Origin: Chloroflexota bacterium
GTDB taxonomy: Bacteria; Chloroflexota; Anaerolineae; JAAEKA01
Assembly (NCBI GenBank): GCA_034717495.1
Contig: JAYELL010000044.1
Span: 1-41,531, forward strand
DNA length: 41,531 nucleotides
Direction: 5' to 3'
The number at the start of each line of letters is the position of its first letter. Position 1 is the first letter of the stretch. The notes below the pieces were generated by a model. That model worked only from the letters and a program-made list of their open reading frames with translations. It was not told the DNA's origin and made no database searches. Below, piece by piece: positions 23,038 through 32,777 of this stretch. The position numbers and the translations under genes were made by a program.

Positions 23038-26000
23038 TTACTGTCCTCGCAGCGTTTCCAGATGTTCCCTGAGTTCATCCGCCCTGGTGCTCTCCGGCGC
23101 CAATTCCAGATAGCGTTCGTAGGCTGTCACAGCGCCAATCGAATCGCTCCATGCCTCAAGGGCTCGCCCAAGCAGCAAGTAGGTTTCCGCTTCCAGCGGC
23201 GCCAGATCGACCGCCTTTTGCAGGTGGTGTGCTGCCACGTCAGGCTGGCCGGTCTGGCGCAAAGCCTCGCCCAGCAGTCGCCGGGCCCAGTAGCTATCAG
23301 GTGCCTGTATCACAGCGTCGCTGAGAACCTCCGTGCCTTCGCCCGTTTGCCCGGTGATCAACAACTGTTCGCCCAGGCGGATCATGGCCTCGACGTCGTC
23401 TGGTGAGAGGTTGAGAGCGTTGCGGTAGGCTTCGATGGCACGGTCAGCATTCCCATCCTGTCGCCACAGGTTGCCGCGGTCGAGCTCGAAACGAGACCTG
23501 GCGTTCTCGTCTGCTGTGTTTGAAGCAGCTTGCGCCAGCAACTGGTCGGCCATCTCCGGGTCATTGTTTGTTCTGTAGAACCTGGCCAGGCTCGCGAGGG
23601 CTGCCGGGTTTTCTGGCAAACTTTCAATGCCGAAATCACCAAGTTGTGCCGCTCTTTCCCTCGTTGGCCGCCACCGGTAGACATTCAAGTTCGGACCAAA
23701 GGGAATGCGAAGGGCATCCGTTTGCTGTAAAAAGGAGTTTACCTCATAGAAGCCGGAAACTACCAAAATCCATCCGCTGCTGCTCTTGCGAACCGCATCC
23801 TCAATCTCACCAGTCTCATATTGCCAGCCCAGTCGGTCCACCCACTCGGGCGCGTAGAATCGCAGGTAGTTTTCCGCTTTGATGCCGGGGACAAGGACAA
23901 CCTCATCATCCCGGGCATTGGACGTTACGAAGTCCAGCGCGCCGCGCCAATCCTGGTCTGTCGAGCTGTAGCGGGCCTGGACAATCGGGGTCAATGGCAG
24001 GATCAGGATAGCGGCAAAGAGCAGAGCAGCGGCGGTTTGCATCCCGCGGCGCCGGCGGGGACTCTCAATCTCCGTGCTGATCCAACCGATCAACGAAGCT
24101 CCTGCCTGTGCAACCATCAGCAGGTAAAAGGGCAGCAAAAAGAGCAGCTGACGCCCGGTAAAAAAGTAGTTCAACTGATTCAAAACCAGGACGATCACCA
24201 CGGGGGAGAGAATCAGGAGCAGGGTTGCCAACAGGGTTCCTGGCCTGGTTGGTGGCCGCAACAGGCCAACGGCGATGCCCAGAAGGGCCAGGATGCCGTA
24301 TAGCCAGAGCAGCCATGGTTGAAACAGCTCGGGCAGTTGCCACGCGTCGCCGAAGACAAGCCCGGCATGCATGGCGTGGATCAGATCGGCCGTCAAGATC
24401 GGGGGAGTGGCCCGCGGCGTGCCTGTCTCCCGCAGCACTGCCAGATAAAACCAGGGTAGAAAGGCGACAGCCGCAATCAGACAGCTTAGCAGAAAATGAA
24501 AAACGATTTGCCAACGGCGCCCTGTCTGCTGATTTCTATCAGGGACTCGAAAGGTGGGATAGATCAACAGCACCATGCCCTGAACCAGCACCACCAGAGG
24601 CATGAAATAATGGCTGTAGAGCCCGGCGATCACGGTCGCCGTATAGATAATCCAGCCCAGTTTGTTGTCTCGCCGGGTAGCCACAACCAGGGCCAGAGAA
24701 CTGCCAACCGCCAGGCAAGCGAACAGCGCATAGAAGCGTGCTTCCTGGGAGAAATGAAGGTGAAAGGGGGATATAGCCAGCAACAGCATGGCCAATAAAC
24801 CGGTCACGTCATCAAAAAGGACGCGGGCCAACTGGTAGGTGAGCGCCAGAGTCAGGGTGCCGAACATGACAGCGGGCAGGCGCACCAGGAATTCACTGTG
24901 GCCGATTTGCAGGGTTAGCCAGGTAAAGAGGTAATCCAGCGGCGCCGCGCCATGATGACGCTGGGCACCTGTCAGCGCTTCCAGCAGGCCATTCATCGAC
25001 TCCGAGGCCTGGCCCATCTCGTCCAGCCAGAGGCTGGCAGTTCCCAGCTGATCCAATCGCAGGGCAAAGCCCAACAGCAGAATAAGCAGGGGCGCCAGCC
25101 GGCCCACGGCCCTCCCCAGACGCTGTCGATCCCATGAGAGAAACGCTGTTGCCATTTCAGGGGTTTGGGCTCGGCGCCATGCCCGTTGAACCAGGACGCC
25201 CCAGAGAATCAGAACAGGCAACGACTTGGTACTATGGTAGAGAGCCGCCTGCCAGAAGAGCCAGAATTGCTCAGGGTCTTTGGGGCCGGCCACGTCGAAG
25301 AGCCAGAGCAGGGAGGGGGCGGCTACCAGGACCCAGACAACGGCCAATAGCTTTCTGGGGAAGTCCCGTTTGAGCCAGAGCAGGGAGAGCGCCGGCAACA
25401 ACATGACATAATGATGCTCCCAGACATCCCGGTAGATCAGAAAGTAGGCCGCGATCCACAGAGCCAGGCCTTCCACCGGATCGAAGCGATCTCTCCAGCC
25501 GTCGATGGCGGCAGCAGAGCGACGAAACAGTCTGGGAATGACGATCTCGACCGGCGCGAAGGTCACCAGCAGACTGATCAGCGCTATCGTCCCTACCAAC
25601 AATTGAACGATCCATACACCGGCCGGAAGCGTTGGCGGCAATCCTGGCAGCGGCTCTCGCAAGAGGAGGAAGCGGCGAAGCACAGCCATCAGGAACGCGT
25701 GTAACCCGAAGTTGCCTGCATGGGCACCCAGATAGGTGGGTGCCTGAAAATTTCGTGAGAAAACCTGCCAATCATCAGGGCGCTGCAGAAAGTAGGGCAG
25801 GGTGGTCAACAACAGCACCATGAGCCCGATCAGCAGAGTTCGCCAGGCCCTCAGTCGAACGACGAGGGGTGTAAACAGGGCCGAATTGCTCTTCCAAACC
25901 AGCGAGAGGATCCATGCACCTGAAAATGACAGAGACTCCCAGCCCTGCTTCTGATAGATCGCGGTGCCGTCTCCCTGATCGGATCTGTGGTCCTGCGCTG

Positions 26001-26595
26001 TACGAAACAGGCTGGCACCCATGATATAGAAAAGGGTTACCATAACCATGCTGAACTGCCCCATGAAGAGTTCCATGTAGAAGGGAGTAAAGGCCAGCCA
26101 GCCAGCCGCCACGATGGCGAACTGACGGGAAGTCCCGGCCAGTCGCCAGCTCAGCCACAGGTTGAACAGCAACAGCGCCTCGACGACAATAAGCCACAGC
26201 CAGTAGGCATCGGTTGGTCGAAACTGGGCAACGACGGGGCCAAGGGTGTAGGCAGCGAAGGGGATGTAGCGGTAGGGATATAGATAGGGCACTACTTCCT
26301 GCCAGCCGGTGGCATCGTAGATACTTGTCCCCTGGAGCGCATGGGTGCCTGCCAGGTAAATGGCGTAGAAATCAGCGCCCTGGCCTCGCCGGTGCAGGGC
26401 ATCGTTGAAGAAGATGTTGAGAGATCCTGTGAAAATGGAGATCCAGAACAGCAGATGGACTGCGACAGCAACGGCGAGCAAGAGGTAGGGTCCGTATCTG
26501 GAAAACCAGCCGGCTTCTCCTGGTGTTTCGGCCGCGGCAAACTCCTCCCGGCTTTCCGTTGCGCTGGCGCGAAGGATTGCCTGTTCGATCATCAC
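23038..26595 (-). CDS. Giant double GT-C glycosyltransferase fused to a TPR tail
   Basis: At 1185 residues this is about twice the size of a usual GT-C enzyme. Residues 30-480 look like a DUF2029/GT87 unit (ADFYAIYLAGTHALQG, YLYPYRYIPFAAY, then many TM helices). Residues 500-830 look like a second unit of the GT39/ArnT type: SLWLDEMGQ with the expected catalytic D525/E526, HHGAAPLDYLF, and SPFHLHFSQEARFYALF. Residues ~870-980 form a soluble domain, and 995-1185 contain four to five TPR repeats (AIEAYRNALNLSPDD; AAHHLQKAVDLAPLEAE). The gene starts at GTG 26595 or ATG 26592, overlapping the upstream stop. It probably transfers sugars from polyprenyl-phosphate donors outside the membrane; no substrate is known. 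Confidence 0.82.
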   Translation of the reverse strand: MMIEQAILRASATESREEFAAAETPGEAGWFSRYGPYLLLAVAVAVHLLFWISIFTGSLNIFFNDALHRRGQGADFYAIYLAGTHALQGTSIYDATGWQEVVPYLYPYRYIPFAAYTLGPVVAQFRPTDAYWLWLIVVEALLLFNLWLSWRLAGTSRQFAIVAAGWLAFTPFYMELFMGQFSMVMVTLFYIMGASLFRTAQDHRSDQGDGTAIYQKQGWESLSFSGAWILSLVWKSNSALFTPLVVRLRAWRTLLIGLMVLLLTTLPYFLQRPDDWQVFSRNFQAPTYLGAHAGNFGLHAFLMAVLRRFLLLREPLPGLPPTLPAGVWIVQLLVGTIALISLLVTFAPVEIVIPRLFRRSAAAIDGWRDRFDPVEGLALWIAAYFLIYRDVWEHHYVMLLPALSLLWLKRDFPRKLLAVVWVLVAAPSLLWLFDVAGPKDPEQFWLFWQAALYHSTKSLPVLILWGVLVQRAWRRAQTPEMATAFLSWDRQRLGRAVGRLAPLLILLLGFALRLDQLGTASLWLDEMGQASESMNGLLEALTGAQRHHGAAPLDYLFTWLTLQIGHSEFLVRLPAVMFGTLTLALTYQLARVLFDDVTGLLAMLLLAISPFHLHFSQEARFYALFACLAVGSSLALVVATRRDNKLGWIIYTATVIAGLYSHYFMPLVVLVQGMVLLIYPTFRVPDRNQQTGRRWQIVFHFLLSCLIAAVAFLPWFYLAVLRETGTPRATPPILTADLIHAMHAGLVFGDAWQLPELFQPWLLWLYGILALLGIAVGLLRPPTRPGTLLATLLLILSPVVIVLVLNQLNYFFTGRQLLFLLPFYLLMVAQAGASLIGWISTEIESPRRRRGMQTAAALLFAAILILPLTPIVQARYSSTDQDWRGALDFVTSNARDDEVVLVPGIKAENYLRFYAPEWVDRLGWQYETGEIEDAVRKSSSGWILVVSGFYEVNSFLQQTDALRIPFGPNLNVYRWRPTRERAAQLGDFGIESLPENPAALASLARFYRTNNDPEMADQLLAQAASNTADENARSRFELDRGNLWRQDGNADRAIEAYRNALNLSPDDVEAMIRLGEQLLITGQTGEGTEVLSDAVIQAPDSYWARRLLGEALRQTGQPDVAAHHLQKAVDLAPLEAETYLLLGRALEAWSDSIGAVTAYERYLELAPESTRADELREHLETLRGQ

Positions 26596-28868
26596 GGGCT
26601 CGCCACCTGATCGGTCCAGGGCACCAGGGCCAGGTAGGCCGGACGGGCGAAGTGTTCGCCCTGGCTGAGCAGTTCGATCTCCACTCCTGAGCGGGCATCG
26701 TTCGAAAGGGGCACCTGCACAGTCTGCCAGCCGTCAGATCCTCCCACCACATCCACGAGTTCTCCGTCGACCGATACCGCCAGTTCGACGCCTGGCCAGT
26801 CGCGGTGCAACAACTCGATTGCTAACGGGCCTTCACCAGAGGGTGCCAGCCGCACCCTCTCTGCTACGCCGGGATCCAGGCGCACAGTGGGACGGGGACG
26901 GGTGCTGGCATCTGCCATGGGCACAAAGTAATGGACTGCCGGCAGGGCGTTGCTGATGATCCAGGCAACGGTTGCAGGTTGTTCGCCGGCTGTTCCCTGC
27001 AGTTCGAGCAGTACCAGGCCCGACTCGTCAGGTGTCAGTTGTAAAGGGATATCCTGCCAATCTGCCAGCTCGCCCTGCAACTGGGAAACGAGTTGTCCAT
27101 TCACCAGAACGTCCAGGGCGCTGTCCGGAGGCAGGAACGCGTGCAGAGAAGCTTCGGGATCACTGCCGGGCTCGAAGATGAGTTGCTGGGAGAATACTGT
27201 GGGCTGATCGCCAGTTTTCCACCAAACCGCCTCACGCGTCTCGCGTGCCTGGGAGGGTCCGAGTCCTCGCTGGAAGACGAAAGCACGAAATTCGTCTTCT
27301 TTCAGGATCGCTGTCGGCTCATACCGTTGGCGAAACCAGGGGGCTTCGACCAGGTTGTAAGGAACGGCGTCGTCATCGGCCGCGAGCACGATCAGGTCGG
27401 GCGCGTAACGCTGGATCGACCAGACCATCTTGTTGTAGGGCGCAATCTCGAGGTGGGCGATATCGGGCTGCATCAGGCCTGAAAAATCGGCGATTCTGCA
27501 ATCGCTGATGTAGCCCATCAGGCCTATCTCGGCCATGCCCACCAGAGGACCGCCGCCGGCCTCGTTGCACATCGCCCGAAGTGCCTCGCCCGTCTGTCGA
27601 TAAACATGTTCCCGAACGCGTAAATCGGGCCCGGGCCCCCGGATCAAGTAGCGCATGGCGAGCGGGATCGGGCGAAGAACCAGGGCCAGCAGGACCAGCG
27701 CGCCCACCCAAACAGTCGCGGTTGCCCAGCGGCTGCGGCCTAAGCGCTGACCTGACCAGGCGATCAGGGCAACCACGCCGTCAGCCGCCAGCAGGGCTGG
27801 TACAGATGCCAGGGGCACGTAGTACCAGAAATAGCTGCGCACGTCGAGCCAGGTGTGCGCGACGATATAGAGCAACGTCCATAACAGCAGAGGCAGGCGG
27901 TCCTCTCTGCGCCACCAGAGAGCGGTTGCCAAACCGAGCAGGGCCGCGATCGCGGCCAGCGACTGAATATCGAGCCAGAGAGAGGCCATGTCGAGCAGCC
28001 GAGCTCCCCAACGAGGAACCCCACCGCCCAATCCCTGGGTTGTCTTGGCCGCCAGGGTGTTGGGGATGGGAGATCCGTAATACAGCCATGAAAAGATCAC
28101 CCAGGGCACGGTCAGGATCAAACCGACGGCCAGGGCGCGCCATGGCACTCGCCGGCGGGTGGCGATCCAGTGCAGTCCGATACTGAGTCCCACAAGGATG
28201 CCGTCAGGTCGAAAGAGAAAGGCGAGGGCGGCCGCAACGGCTGTTACCAGCAACCACGAGTCACCGGTCCCCCTCCTATCCTGTTGCAGGGCGCGCCGGT
28301 AGGCCGCAAAGGCAGCCAGGATCGCAGCCACATAAAGGGGGGTCTCCATGCCGAGGGCACTGGTGAGCGGTGGAAAGGTGAGGGTCAGTGAGACGGCAAT
28401 CAGCGCTCCAAGGGCAGATAGGGCAGTTCGACCTGTAAGGCCCCAGCGATCGCCCAGTTTGGGGTAACGATCCACCCTGCTGAGATCGATCAGACAGGCA
28501 CCGGCGAGAAAAACACCGACGCCGCTCAGGATCAGACCGAGAGCGACAAAATCCTGGCTCAAAAATGAAAGTGCAGCTAATACCAGCGCATAACCAGGGG
28601 TCGTGATGCTCAAGACTGCTTCGCCCGGGTTGAAGACAAAACCATGGCCGCTGGCCAGATTGCGGGCCACCCGGTAGGTGATGTAGGCATCGTCGACCAG
28701 GCCCAATCGCTTGATGTAGGCCAGATTGAGCAGGGTGAGGATCAGCAGCATGAGCCATGGAAGTGCCTGAAGCAACAGGCGCAGCCAGGGCGCGCCAGAC
28801 GATGTGGCCGCGCTGGAATCAGGACTGGCTTGTATTGTTTCGCCGGAGGGAGGCACCAGGCTAGCCAT
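26592..28868 (-). CDS. GT-C membrane glycosyltransferase, arabinofuranosyltransferase-like
   Basis: The 758-residue protein has a short cytosolic N-terminus and about 11 membrane segments. The first loop carries VDDAYITYRVARNLASGHGF, with D59/D60 as likely catalytic acids, followed by VFNPGEAVLSITTPGYAL. This DDAY/F-(I)-x-x-R-x-ARN pattern is shared with actinobacterial AftB-like enzymes and relatives. The C-terminal ~330 residues are soluble and beta-rich (LDVLVNGQLVSQLQGELAD), probably carbohydrate-binding outside the cell. It overlaps the GT4 gene before it by 8 nt and the next gene by 4 nt or less, so the three are coupled. Donor and acceptor are unknown. Confidence 0.8.
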   Translation of the reverse strand: MASLVPPSGETIQASPDSSAATSSGAPWLRLLLQALPWLMLLILTLLNLAYIKRLGLVDDAYITYRVARNLASGHGFVFNPGEAVLSITTPGYALVLAALSFLSQDFVALGLILSGVGVFLAGACLIDLSRVDRYPKLGDRWGLTGRTALSALGALIAVSLTLTFPPLTSALGMETPLYVAAILAAFAAYRRALQQDRRGTGDSWLLVTAVAAALAFLFRPDGILVGLSIGLHWIATRRRVPWRALAVGLILTVPWVIFSWLYYGSPIPNTLAAKTTQGLGGGVPRWGARLLDMASLWLDIQSLAAIAALLGLATALWWRREDRLPLLLWTLLYIVAHTWLDVRSYFWYYVPLASVPALLAADGVVALIAWSGQRLGRSRWATATVWVGALVLLALVLRPIPLAMRYLIRGPGPDLRVREHVYRQTGEALRAMCNEAGGGPLVGMAEIGLMGYISDCRIADFSGLMQPDIAHLEIAPYNKMVWSIQRYAPDLIVLAADDDAVPYNLVEAPWFRQRYEPTAILKEDEFRAFVFQRGLGPSQARETREAVWWKTGDQPTVFSQQLIFEPGSDPEASLHAFLPPDSALDVLVNGQLVSQLQGELADWQDIPLQLTPDESGLVLLELQGTAGEQPATVAWIISNALPAVHYFVPMADASTRPRPTVRLDPGVAERVRLAPSGEGPLAIELLHRDWPGVELAVSVDGELVDVVGGSDGWQTVQVPLSNDARSGVEIELLSQGEHFARPAYLALVPWTDQVASP

Positions 28869-30039
28869 TGGCTTCTCTCTCCTGCATCACTTCCCGGTAG
28901 ACTGCCAGGGTTTCGGCTGCGCAGCGATCCCAGGAGAATCGGGCTGCTCGTTCCAGGCCTCTTTCTCTAAGCTCGTTTGCCTGGTTGGGATCCCCCAGGA
29001 CATCGGCCATCGCTTTTGCTAGCGCGTCCGTGTCGGTAGGATCAACCTGAACAGCAGCGTCGCCTACCACCTCCGGCAGCGATGCTGCGTTGGAGCAGAC
29101 GACCGGAGTGCCGCAGGCCATGGCTTCCAGGGGAGGCAGGCCGAATCCCTCGTAGAGCGTCGGAAACACAAAGAGTGAAGCCGCGCTGTAGAGGGCCGGA
29201 ACATCGTTGTCGTCCACATAACCGGGAAAGATTACCCGGTCGGTTAGCCCGCGCCCCTCGACAGCCTCGAAGATGTCACTCTCCCGCCACTGGGCTTTGC
29301 CGGCGACCACCAGTTTGACCTGATCGAACTGGGGCAGGTGTGCCACGGCTGAGAACGCCTCGACCAATCGCGCCATATTTTTTCGGGGCTGAAGATTGCC
29401 CAGAGCCAGCACAAAGGGTGAGGGACCTGTTCCATACCTTTCGCGGACAGCATCCAGGGCCGACCTGTCGACCACCGGCTTGAAGTGATCGGCGGCTGCC
29501 TCGTAGGTGACGGCGATCTTCTCAGCCGGTATCCCGTAGCGGTCCATGATCTCCCGTTTGGCGTGTTGGCTGACAGTGATGACGCGGGCTGCCCGGCGAA
29601 TACTGGGAGGTACCAGGGTTCTCAGGATGGCCTGATCTCTCGGCGAGAAGAATTGGGGATAGCGCTCGAATGCAATATCGTGAACGGTAACCACCGTAGG
29701 GCAGGGGGTGATTGGAGGGGCATTGTAGGTCACATGAAGCAGATCGAACCGGTGGCGCCGTGCTGTCAACGGCAGGCTCAAGGGGATACGCAGAAGAGCA
29801 TTGCCGGGACGCAAGGTTCTGATCTCGGCATGGGAAGGAAGGCTGGCCAGACGGGTGCGAAGCCGTTCAGGATGGGGACTGAGCAGGGAGAGCCGTACTG
29901 GATCCAGGTCGCGCGAGCCTGCTTCCTGAGTGATTCGAAGCAATCCACGCACCAGGTTCAGCGTATAGGTCTCGTTTCCCGTTTCGTTTTCGCCCACCAT
30001 GTGGGCATCAATCGCGACATGCATGTTAGGGATGGGCAC
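28861..30039 (-). CDS. GT4-family glycosyltransferase (mannosyltransferase-like)
   Basis: The 392-residue GT-B enzyme has an N-terminal acceptor domain beginning [20 protein letters not shown]. The C-terminal donor domain contains [20 protein letters not shown] and the EX7E motif EGFGLPPLE (E297, E305), followed by [18 protein letters not shown]-mannose is a common donor in close relatives, but this is inference. The start is taken as GTG 30039; ATG 30024 is an alternative, five residues in. A TGCTATGAT element (30096-30104) in the 57-nt gap before it might be an internal promoter. Confidence 0.92.
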   Translation of the reverse strand: MPIPNMHVAIDAHMVGENETGNETYTLNLVRGLLRITQEAGSRDLDPVRLSLLSPHPERLRTRLASLPSHAEIRTLRPGNALLRIPLSLPLTARRHRFDLLHVTYNAPPITPCPTVVTVHDIAFERYPQFFSPRDQAILRTLVPPSIRRAARVITVSQHAKREIMDRYGIPAEKIAVTYEAAADHFKPVVDRSALDAVRERYGTGPSPFVLALGNLQPRKNMARLVEAFSAVAHLPQFDQVKLVVAGKAQWRESDIFEAVEGRGLTDRVIFPGYVDDNDVPALYSAASLFVFPTLYEGFGLPPLEAMACGTPVVCSNAASLPEVVGDAAVQVDPTDTDALAKAMADVLGDPNQANELRERGLERAARFSWDRCAAETLAVYREVMQEREANG

Positions 30040-30096
30040 CTGCTCAGAAATTGAATCGCTGCAGCGGCGCTAAAGGCCCGATGAGTTTCTTTTGAA

Positions 30097-31179
30097 TCAT
30101 AGCAGGGAAACCGGGTTGACCGGAGGTGTTGGCTCAGACCGCGGCTTCAAGGCTTGCCGAATCACTCCTGTATAAGCGCGCCAGTTTTCCTTCCAGCGAT
30201 TCCGTTGGGCGCCACTGGTCAAAACAATCATGCCCGCACTGACGGAGGCACGAAATCCCATACCGACAATCGTAATCGCCCGCACGGCAAGCTCGGTGGT
30301 TCGTCCCTCGAATTTGCCAAAATAGCGAAAATGGGAACGGAATCCCAGGGGCAACAGGTCGCCCCGGGCTTGAGCAACGGCCTGTTTGCCGTGGTGAACG
30401 ACCTGGGCATCGGGCGTGAAAAAGATGCGATAGCCCCGTTCCCTGGCGCGCCGACACCAATCCAATTCCTCGACGTACATCCAGTAGGCCTCGTCGAAGG
30501 AGCCTACCTCATTCCAGACCTCGCGACGGATTGCCAGCGCGCAACCCTGGACCCAATCCACCTCCAGCTCTGTGTCCCGGTTGAAACCGCCCAATTCCCG
30601 ACGCGCGAATAAGGGACTTCGAGGCCAAATCACGCTGAGGAAGGCCGCCTCACAGAAAAGATCCCATAGGGTGGGAAAGCGAAACGAGGCCGCTTGCCAG
30701 GAGCCATCCGGATTCAGTACATTGGGACCAACAGCCGCAGCCTGCGGCTTATTCCGCAGAAAGGTTGCAAGGCCGTTGAGGGCGCCGGGTAATAAATAGG
30801 CATCCGGATTGAGCAGAAAGAGATTGTGGCCGTTTGACCGGGTGATGGCCTGATTGTTGGCGGCTGCGAACCCCAGGTTTCGTTGGTTCGCGAGCAGTCG
30901 AACCTGGGGAAACTCGTCCTCTAACATGGCGATGCTGCCATCGGACGAAGCATTATCGACGACGATGACCTCCACCGACAATCTGGCAGAGCTGCCATGC
31001 GGTTGTCCGCCGGAGCAGGGCCTCGAATCCGACAGGGTGCCATCGGGATCGACGATCGTCACGTCTGGCTGGGAGAAAATCGAGCTCAAACATGCTCTCA
31101 GCAGATCCCGGGTGTTCCAATTGACGATGATGATCGAAAAATCGGGATCGGCACCTTCTGTCACCTCGCCTGGTATCAT
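30097..31179 (-). CDS. GT2-family glycosyltransferase with an unusual N-terminal insertion
   Basis: A 360-residue GT-A enzyme of the rhamnosyltransferase-like GT2 group. FSIIIVNWNTRDLLRACLSSI opens the fold. VIVVDNASSDGS and then FLLNPDAYLLPGAL supply the nucleotide-sugar/metal site (N-P-D in place of DXD). WVQGCALAIRREVW and EELDWCRRARERGYRI complete it. Between the first helix and the second strand, residues ~37-67 form an insertion (TIVDPDGTLSDSRPCSGG...) where relatives have only a few residues. The frame is intact. It is 8 nt downstream of the O-antigen ligase gene. Confidence 0.9.
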   Translation of the reverse strand: MIPGEVTEGADPDFSIIIVNWNTRDLLRACLSSIFSQPDVTIVDPDGTLSDSRPCSGGQPHGSSARLSVEVIVVDNASSDGSIAMLEDEFPQVRLLANQRNLGFAAANNQAITRSNGHNLFLLNPDAYLLPGALNGLATFLRNKPQAAAVGPNVLNPDGSWQAASFRFPTLWDLFCEAAFLSVIWPRSPLFARRELGGFNRDTELEVDWVQGCALAIRREVWNEVGSFDEAYWMYVEELDWCRRARERGYRIFFTPDAQVVHHGKQAVAQARGDLLPLGFRSHFRYFGKFEGRTTELAVRAITIVGMGFRASVSAGMIVLTSGAQRNRWKENWRAYTGVIRQALKPRSEPTPPVNPVSLL

Positions 31180-31187
31180 AGCTTGAG

Positions 31188-32768
31188 TCAGCCTTCTGCT
31201 CTCTTCGGTTCAACGCTGGCCGGTCTGGCGTAGGCGTCCAGGTGGAAGGCGAAACCGGCCATCAGCCAAAGGTAACTGGCAACCAGGAAATTCTGCATCA
31301 AGGGTGTGACAGTGAAAACAGCCAACATGCCGATCCATGCAACCAGCGCCACCTCGGTCAGCATCTGGGCTTCCAGATCGCCGCGTTGCTTTTGTCGTTT
31401 TCGAAGGCGCCAGAGTGTTGCAATCAGAGACAGAAAAAAGAGCATCAGGAGCAACATGCCGAAGATGCCCATCTCCATACCGAATTGCAGATAGGTGCTT
31501 TCCGTGTGCTCGATCTCCAGCGGTATCTCTGATTCTCTCTGAAAACGCAGCGCTCGCGGCCCTGCCATGCCCATACCGGTGCCAACGGGGTTCTCTGTCA
31601 CGAAATTTACGGCATATACCAGGGAGTCCACATGTCCGAGTGCGGCAGGATCCTGGCCCGTGAGACCGCGCCAGACCCGTTGCCCAAATCCTGAGACCAC
31701 GACACCGACCAGGGCGAGGATGATCAGTGCCACCAGGCCGGCCATGACCAACTTATTGGAGGTGATCTCGCGCCAGGTACGTTTCAACCCTCGATCGTAA
31801 AGATAGATGGCTGCGCCGGCCAGGATCGAGGCGCCAAGGGCCACGAGTCCGCCACGGCTATAGGTCAAGAGCAGACAGGCGCCATACAGCAGGATCAAGG
31901 CAAGCAACGGCAGGGTGCTGCCCAACCGGTAGCGGGACCGCAGCGACTGGTTATCCCCCGCCACCTGGCCCTGCTGCCCCATGTAGAGCAGGGCATAGCC
32001 ACACAGCAGGATGAACAGATTGAGATAGATTGCCAGCTGGTTAGGACCGGTAACGGTGGAGATCGCCCGGGGGCGGGGCTGGGCATCCCGCAGGGCTGTT
32101 TTGAAGGCAAACGGCAGGTTGCCGAACTCATCCACGTAGCCGAGCTGTACCATGGTGGCAAAATCGATAAACAGAGCCTGGTAAATGCCGTAAGCCGCCA
32201 CAAGAGCTGCCACCAATGCCAGCACGATCAACAGGCGTCGAAGGTCCCGTCTCGAATAAGGCATGAGGCGAGCCAGGAAAAGCAGAGCGATGGGTTCAAA
32301 GTAGTTGCGGAAGCCGAAAACACCGATCTCACCGGTGGCAGCCACAACGATATAGGCCGCCGAAAGCAGCGCCAACGCCACTAACCAGAGGTCAAAATGG
32401 TAAACCTTGTAGCGAATGCGACGCTCCGGTTTGGTGAGATGCTGCAGAATCATGACGGCGAACAGCAAGAGGATCAGACCCTCTTTCCACAGGGAGAACA
32501 GGGTAATCCGGCTGGCCGCCCATCCCCATTGCCAGGTGAGGATTCGCTGAATGCCCTCGTGGAATGGCAGTAGCACCACCAGTGCGCCAAGACTCCCAAA
32601 GGGGTAGCGCCATGTGATTACAAGGCTGGCCAGCGCCACCAGGACCAGCACCGCCCACATGGGATTGAGAAATATCAGAACCGCGAGGATCGCCAGGCCC
32701 AACAGCAGAATCGTCGGCCAGAGTAGCGCCCTGGGTGATTGTTGTCCGGCAGAGGTTTGCGAGGTCAT
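31188..32768 (-). CDS. O-antigen ligase/polymerase (Wzy/WaaL family)
   Basis: A 526-residue membrane protein with about 11-13 membrane helices. A large extracytoplasmic loop in the second half (RVWRGLTGQDPAALGHVDSL onward) is typical of the family. The Wzy_C-type signature TYSRGGLVALGAS begins at 302. VTGPNQLAIYLNLFILL and the later RALRFQRESEIPLEIEHTES are also family-like. These proteins join or ligate oligosaccharides carried on undecaprenyl phosphate on the outer membrane face. It starts 9 nt after the phosphatase-superfamily gene. No flippase (Wzx) or chain-length regulator is present in the window. Confidence 0.88.
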   Translation of the reverse strand: MTSQTSAGQQSPRALLWPTILLLGLAILAVLIFLNPMWAVLVLVALASLVITWRYPFGSLGALVVLLPFHEGIQRILTWQWGWAASRITLFSLWKEGLILLLFAVMILQHLTKPERRIRYKVYHFDLWLVALALLSAAYIVVAATGEIGVFGFRNYFEPIALLFLARLMPYSRRDLRRLLIVLALVAALVAAYGIYQALFIDFATMVQLGYVDEFGNLPFAFKTALRDAQPRPRAISTVTGPNQLAIYLNLFILLCGYALLYMGQQGQVAGDNQSLRSRYRLGSTLPLLALILLYGACLLLTYSRGGLVALGASILAGAAIYLYDRGLKRTWREITSNKLVMAGLVALIILALVGVVVSGFGQRVWRGLTGQDPAALGHVDSLVYAVNFVTENPVGTGMGMAGPRALRFQRESEIPLEIEHTESTYLQFGMEMGIFGMLLLMLFFLSLIATLWRLRKRQKQRGDLEAQMLTEVALVAWIGMLAVFTVTPLMQNFLVASYLWLMAGFAFHLDAYARPASVEPKRAEG

Positions 32769-32777
32769 TGTTCGTCG

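Noticed and set aside
22139-23113. 324-codon open frame on the plus strand opposite the DUF1972 GT4
   Set aside because: Antisense to a well-recognised glycosyltransferase and without domain similarity.
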